The notes beneath the pieces were generated by a model, which ran no database searches, was not told the DNA's origin, and saw only the letters and a list, made by a program, of their open reading frames with translations. DNA of 23,010 nt from an uncultured Collinsella sp. (GTDB taxonomy: Bacteria > Actinomycetota > Coriobacteriia > Coriobacteriales > Coriobacteriaceae). The position numbers were made by a program, and so were the translations under genes. The stretch covers positions 1 through 23,010 of the forward strand of contig URKH01000030.1 of NCBI GenBank assembly GCA_900548255.1, written 5' to 3'. The stretch's first letter is position 1, and every line of letters begins with the position of its first letter. Shown one piece after another: positions 19,897 through 23,010 of the stretch.

Positions 19897-20268
19897 TTAC
19901 GCCTCCTTTCGAGGAGCAACGACGACGGTGATGTGGGAAGTACGCTTCAGAATGCGAGAAGCGGAACCCTTGGCGCGGGGACGGATGCGCTTAAGCGTCG
20001 GACCCTCGTCAACATAGGCAGCGGCGACAACCAGGTTGTCGGCACGCAGACCGTTGTTGTTCTCGGCGTTCGCAACGGCGGAACGGAGAACCTTCTCGAC
20101 ATCCACGGCGACGGCGCGGTCGCAGAAGTGGAGGATGTCGAAGGCCTGAGCGACAGGCTTGCGGCGGATCAGATCGACCACCAGGCGGGCCTTGCTGGGG
20201 GAAACACGCACGTACTTAGCGACGGCGCGAACCTCGGTGGCCTCAGTTTCAATAGACTTAGTTGCCAT
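19897..20268 (-). CDS. rplV: 50S ribosomal protein L22
   Basis: A 123-residue L22, whose long beta-hairpin lines the nascent-peptide tunnel and contributes to macrolide response. It contains VRVSPSKARLVVDLIRRK, SAVANAENNNGL and the loop region GPTLKRIRPRAKGSASRILK with the tip near AKGSAS. A short N-terminal lead (MATKSIETEATEVRA) precedes the core. It is 14 nt downstream of rpsS. Confidence 0.98.
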   Translation of the reverse strand: MATKSIETEATEVRAVAKYVRVSPSKARLVVDLIRRKPVAQAFDILHFCDRAVAVDVEKVLRSAVANAENNNGLRADNLVVAAAYVDEGPTLKRIRPRAKGSASRILKRTSHITVVVAPRKEA

Positions 20269-20282
20269 TTACGGTTAACCCC

Positions 20283-20543
20283 CTATTTGGCCTTGTGGCC
20301 ACGGAACGTACGAGTCGGCGCGAACTCGCCGAGCTTGTGACCAACCATGGACTCGGTAACATACACGGGCACATGCTTGCGGCCGTCGTGGACGGCGATG
20401 GTGTGACCAACCATCTCGGGGAAGATGGTGGACGCGCGGGACCAGGTCTTCACGACGTCCTTCTTGCCAGCCTCGTTCATCGCGGTGATACGCGAGAGAA
20501 GGCGAGTCTCCACGAACGGGCCCTTTTTGAGACTTCTGCTCAT
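20283..20543 (-). CDS. rpsS: 30S ribosomal protein S19
   Basis: An 86-residue S19, in the head of the small subunit, binding 16S rRNA with S13. Signature parts are MSRSLKKGPFV, WSRASTIFPEMVGHTIAVHD and GHKLGEFAPTRTFRGH. Standard length; ribosome binding site AGGAGAAAG before ATG 20543; 32 nt from rplB. Confidence 0.98.
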   Translation of the reverse strand: MSRSLKKGPFVETRLLSRITAMNEAGKKDVVKTWSRASTIFPEMVGHTIAVHDGRKHVPVYVTESMVGHKLGEFAPTRTFRGHKAK

Positions 20544-20575
20544 AAGTGCTTTCTCCTAAAACTCGGTATCCGAAA

Positions 20576-21406
20576 TTACTTCTTACGGCGACGAATGATG
20601 TGCTGGTTCGAGACCTTCTTCTTCTTGCGCGTACGAAGGCCCTTCGTCGGCTTACCCCAGGGGGTAACAGAGGGACGACCAGAGGTGTGGTTCTTGCCCT
20701 CGCCACCGCCGTGCGGGTGGTCGACAGGGTTCATGACGGTACCGCGGACGGTCGGGCGCACGTTCATGTGACGCTTACGGCCGGCCTTGCCGATGACGAT
20801 GTTGGCGTGATCGGCGTTGCCGACCTCACCGACGGTGGCGCGGCAGGTAACGAGGATGCGGCGCATCTCGGAGGAAGGCATACGGACGATAGCGTACTTG
20901 CCCTCCTTACCCATCAGCTGGCAGGAGTTACCGGCGGAACGGGCGATAGCAGCGCCCTTGCCCGGCTGGAACTCGACGGCGTGGATGAGCGTACCGACGG
21001 GGATGTCGGCGAGGGGCAGAGCGTTGCCCGGCTTGATGTCGGCGTCAGAACCGGACATGATGGTCTGACCGACCTCGAGGCCCTTGGGGGCCAGGATGTA
21101 GCGCTTCTCACCGTCAGCGTAGTGCAGCAGAGCGATGCGAGCGGAACGGTTCGGATCGTACTCGATCGTGGCAACCTTGGCGGGCACGCCGTCCTTGTTG
21201 CGCTTGAAGTCGATCACGCGGTAACGACGCTTCACGCCGCCGCCCTGGTGGCGGGTGGTGATGCGGCCGTTGTTGTTACGACCGGCCTTCTTGGGCAGGG
21301 GCTCGAGAAGGGACTTCTCGGGCTTGGTGCAGGTGATCTCAGAGAAATCGGAGATCGTCTGCCAACGCCTACCAGCGGAGGTCGGCTTAAGGTGCTTTAC
21401 AGCCAT
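20576..21406 (-). CDS. rplB: 50S ribosomal protein L2
   Basis: A 276-residue L2, needed for subunit association and peptidyl transfer. It starts MAVKHLKPTSAGRRWQTISD, and the C-terminal part carries the invariant NPVDHPHGGGEGK with the key His and the GKPTKGLRTRKKKK tail. ATG 21406 has GAAAGGGA upstream and matches family starts; the frame remains open to 21481 only through the structured spacer. The spacer to rplW is 179 nt, far longer than elsewhere in the operon. Confidence 0.98.
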   Translation of the reverse strand: MAVKHLKPTSAGRRWQTISDFSEITCTKPEKSLLEPLPKKAGRNNNGRITTRHQGGGVKRRYRVIDFKRNKDGVPAKVATIEYDPNRSARIALLHYADGEKRYILAPKGLEVGQTIMSGSDADIKPGNALPLADIPVGTLIHAVEFQPGKGAAIARSAGNSCQLMGKEGKYAIVRMPSSEMRRILVTCRATVGEVGNADHANIVIGKAGRKRHMNVRPTVRGTVMNPVDHPHGGGEGKNHTSGRPSVTPWGKPTKGLRTRKKKKVSNQHIIRRRKK

Positions 21407-21436
21407 TACAATCCCTTTCAATAGGAATCCGTTAGC

Positions 21437-21568
21437 CATCGCAGACAGGGATTCGAGGTTCTGCCTCGGGTGCGATGACACCGGACGTATACACGGTTCC
21501 GGGCGTGTCCATTTTATACGCCCGAAACCTTGAGCTCTCGCCTCCCCTATTTGGGAGGCATGAGCTCA
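21437..21568 (-). ncRNA. Three consecutive hairpins in the rplW-rplB spacer, candidate cis element
   Basis: In transcript order: a long two-part hairpin (GAGCTC 21532-21537/21562-21567 around GCCTCCC 21540-21546/21553-21559), then CGGGCGT/ACGCCCG (21500-21506/21518-21524), then CATCGCA/TGCGATG (21437-21443/21471-21477) enclosing CGAGG/CCTCG (21454-21458/21464-21468). None has a T-run, so they are not simple terminators. They could modulate rplB translation or processing. No known riboswitch or leader family is recognised. Confidence 0.45.
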
Positions 21569-21585
21569 CTCAACAGCAGCGAGTC

Positions 21586-21873
21586 TTAGGCCTGGTTGCC
21601 AAAGACCTCGATGGTGTCGCCCTCGGCCAGCGTGACGATGGCCTTCTTCCAAGAACGGGTCTTGCCGGCGACATAGCGCACGCGCTTGGTCTTGGGCTTG
21701 ACCGTCAAGGTGTTCACGCGAACGACCTTGACGCCGAAGATCTCCTCGACAGCGTCCTTGATCTGATACTTGTTAGCATCCTTGGCGACCTCGAACGTGT
21801 ACTTGTTCTGCTCCATGCCGGAGAAGGAACGCTCGGACACGATCGGACGGATGATGATCTCGTGGGCGGTCAT
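21586..21873 (-). CDS. rplW: 50S ribosomal protein L23
   Basis: A 95-residue L23, at the tunnel exit, docking trigger factor and SRP. It has IIIRPIVSERSFSGMEQNKY, KDANKYQIKDAVEEIFGVKV and VRYVAGKTRSWKKAIVTLAE. Its ATG directly follows the rplD stop (TAA then ATG), so the two are translationally coupled. Confidence 0.97.
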   Translation of the reverse strand: MTAHEIIIRPIVSERSFSGMEQNKYTFEVAKDANKYQIKDAVEEIFGVKVVRVNTLTVKPKTKRVRYVAGKTRSWKKAIVTLAEGDTIEVFGNQA

Positions 21874-22500
21874 TTATGCAAGCACCTCCCCGAAGTGAGC
21901 GGCGATGTCGGCGGGCATCAGCACAGCGTTGTTGTTGACGAGATCGTAGGTGTTGGCCTCGTCAGCGGTGATGATGAACGTCTTGGGAATATTGCGGAAC
22001 GACAGGTAGGCGTTGACGTCCTCATCGCGAACGATGATGGTCAGACGCTTGCCCTCAAGGCCGAGAGCCTTGAGCATGGCGACGGCAGCCTTGGTGGAAG
22101 GCTTCTCGAAGCCGTAGTCGTCGACGAGCACAAGCTCGCCATCGGCCAGCTTGGCGGACAGCGCAGAGCGCATAGCCAGCTTGACCTCCTTGTTGTTCAT
22201 ACGCTTAGCGTAGGAACGGGGCTTGGGGGCGAAGACAACGCCACCGTGACGCCACTGGGCAGCACGGATGGAACCCTGGCGGGCACGGCCGGTGCCCTTC
22301 TGACGCCAAGGCTTCTTGCCGCCACCGGAAACCTCAGAGCGGCCCTTAGCGGACTGGGTGCCCTGACGCCAAGAGGCCATCTGGCACTTGACGATGTGGT
22401 GCATAACGTGGATGTTCGGCTCGATGCCGTACACCTCAGCGGCGAGCTCGGCCTCGGCGACCTTCTTGCCCTCGCTGTTCTTTACTTCAAACTTTGCCAT
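21874..22500 (-). CDS. rplD: 50S ribosomal protein L4
   Basis: A 208-residue L4, with an extended loop in the exit tunnel. The loop region GTQSAKGRSEVSGGGKKPWR and KGTGRARQGSIRAAQWRHGG is typical, as is PRSYAKRMNNKEVKLAMRSA. In E. coli L4 represses its own operon; the S10 leader lies outside this window, so this cannot be judged here. Start ATG 22500, 46 nt after rplC. Confidence 0.98.
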   Translation of the reverse strand: MAKFEVKNSEGKKVAEAELAAEVYGIEPNIHVMHHIVKCQMASWRQGTQSAKGRSEVSGGGKKPWRQKGTGRARQGSIRAAQWRHGGVVFAPKPRSYAKRMNNKEVKLAMRSALSAKLADGELVLVDDYGFEKPSTKAAVAMLKALGLEGKRLTIIVRDEDVNAYLSFRNIPKTFIITADEANTYDLVNNNAVLMPADIAAHFGEVLA

Positions 22501-22546
22501 TTAAGTGTTCTCCTTGGTATGACGCTGGGCTAAATGGGCTGGGCCC

Positions 22547-23010
22547 TTAGGCCATACGGATGGCGACGAGACCATTCTTGGCACCCGGGACAGCGCCCTT
22601 GACCAAGATGAGGTTCTGCTCGGCATCGATGCGGACAACGGAAAGGTTCTTGACGGTAACGCGCTCGTTACCCATGTGACCGGCCATCTTGACGCCCTTG
22701 AGGACGCGCGCAGGATAGGCGCACTGACCGATAGAACCGGGGTGACGCTGGAAGTGAGAACCATGCGTCATAGGACCGCGGCGCTGACCCCAGCGCTTGA
22801 TGCGACCCTGGAAGCCCTTACCCTTGGAGGTACCGATGACGTCGACCTTCTCGACATCAGCGAAATCAGCGACGGTGACGACCTCGCCGACCTTGTGCTC
22901 CTCGCCGTTCTCGACGCGGACCTCACGAAGGAAGCGGACAGGCTCGACGCCAGCCTTGGCGAAGTGACCAGCCATGGGCTTGTTCACGTTCTTGGCCTTG
23001 ATGTCGCCGA
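22547..23010 (-). CDS. rplC: 50S ribosomal protein L3, 5' end outside the window
   Basis: The last ~153 codons of L3; the frame is open to the right edge, where it reads DIKAKNVNKPMAGHFAKAGV. Conserved parts include GTSKGKGFQGRIKRWGQRRG, THGSHFQRHPGSIGQCAYPA and KMAGHMGNERVTVKNL. In E. coli the corresponding motif is MAGQMGNE, whose Gln is methylated by PrmB; here it is His, so that modification is not expected. L3 nucleates 50S assembly. An internal GTG at 22987 is not the start. Upstream, rpsJ is expected beyond the window. Confidence 0.97.
   Translation of the reverse strand, partial: GDIKAKNVNKPMAGHFAKAGVEPVRFLREVRVENGEEHKVGEVVTVADFADVEKVDVIGTSKGKGFQGRIKRWGQRRGPMTHGSHFQRHPGSIGQCAYPARVLKGVKMAGHMGNERVTVKNLSVVRIDAEQNLILVKGAVPGAKNGLVAIRMA

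Overview
The window is high-GC DNA (low GC only at the extreme left edge). Its ribosomal proteins, codon use and gene content point to an actinobacterium of the class Coriobacteriia, most likely Collinsella or a close relative. This is inferred from protein character only; no search was run.

Layout. (1) 1-4886: a YheO/DauR-type regulator, a convergent ridA sharing a bidirectional terminator with it, then a two-gene + strand unit of a U32-family protein and an RluA-family pseudouridine synthase (probably RNA modification). (2) 4887-5307: a convergent 3' spacer holding three ~80-bp-spaced inverted pairs of a TCTCGATCTGTAACA motif, bracketed by two copies of a different ~40-nt palindrome. (3) 5308-7137: a Gfo/Idh/MocA oxidoreductase followed 3 nt later by a DeoR-family repressor, behind a promoter region with a palindrome and 10-bp-phased CGCA repeats. 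(4) 7138-8060: a decayed stretch with a 27-bp tandem repeat, a terminator, the left end of an IS200/IS605 element with about 20 codons of tnpA, and a degV-like 3' fragment. (5) 8062-15608, all minus strand: a LevR-like regulator, then mannose-family PTS IIB-IIC-IID-IIA, a DUF2961/GH172 glycosidase and a ROK fructokinase-like protein whose C-terminus is frameshifted. This reads as one sugar-uptake and degradation unit: the regulator senses PTS phosphorylation, the PTS imports a saccharide, the cytosolic GH172 enzyme cleaves it, and the ROK kinase phosphorylates a released hexose. GH172 enzymes are known to act on alpha-fructosides, difructose dianhydrides and alpha-arabinosides, so a fructose-containing substrate is a reasonable but unproven guess. 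(6) 15783-17316: wreckage, with the 3' third of an MTA/SAH nucleosidase gene fused to an internally deleted IS3-family transposase, then about 700 bp with no convincing gene. (7) 17317-23010, minus strand: the S10 ribosomal-protein operon, rplC(partial)-rplD-rplW-rplB-rpsS-rplV-rpsC-rplP-rpmC-rpsQ-rplN-rplX, ending in a strong terminator just after rplX, where rplE, rpsN and rpsH would normally follow.

Most notable: the LevR-like regulator keeps Walker A and its PTS-sensing domains but has lost the sigma-54 contact loop (GAFTGA) and the Walker B acids, suggesting a sigma-54-independent derivative controlling a PTS/GH172 locus. Other good targets are the inverted-pair array at 4955-5173, the structured spacers inside the ribosomal operon (18092-18157 and 21437-21568), and the operon break after rplX.
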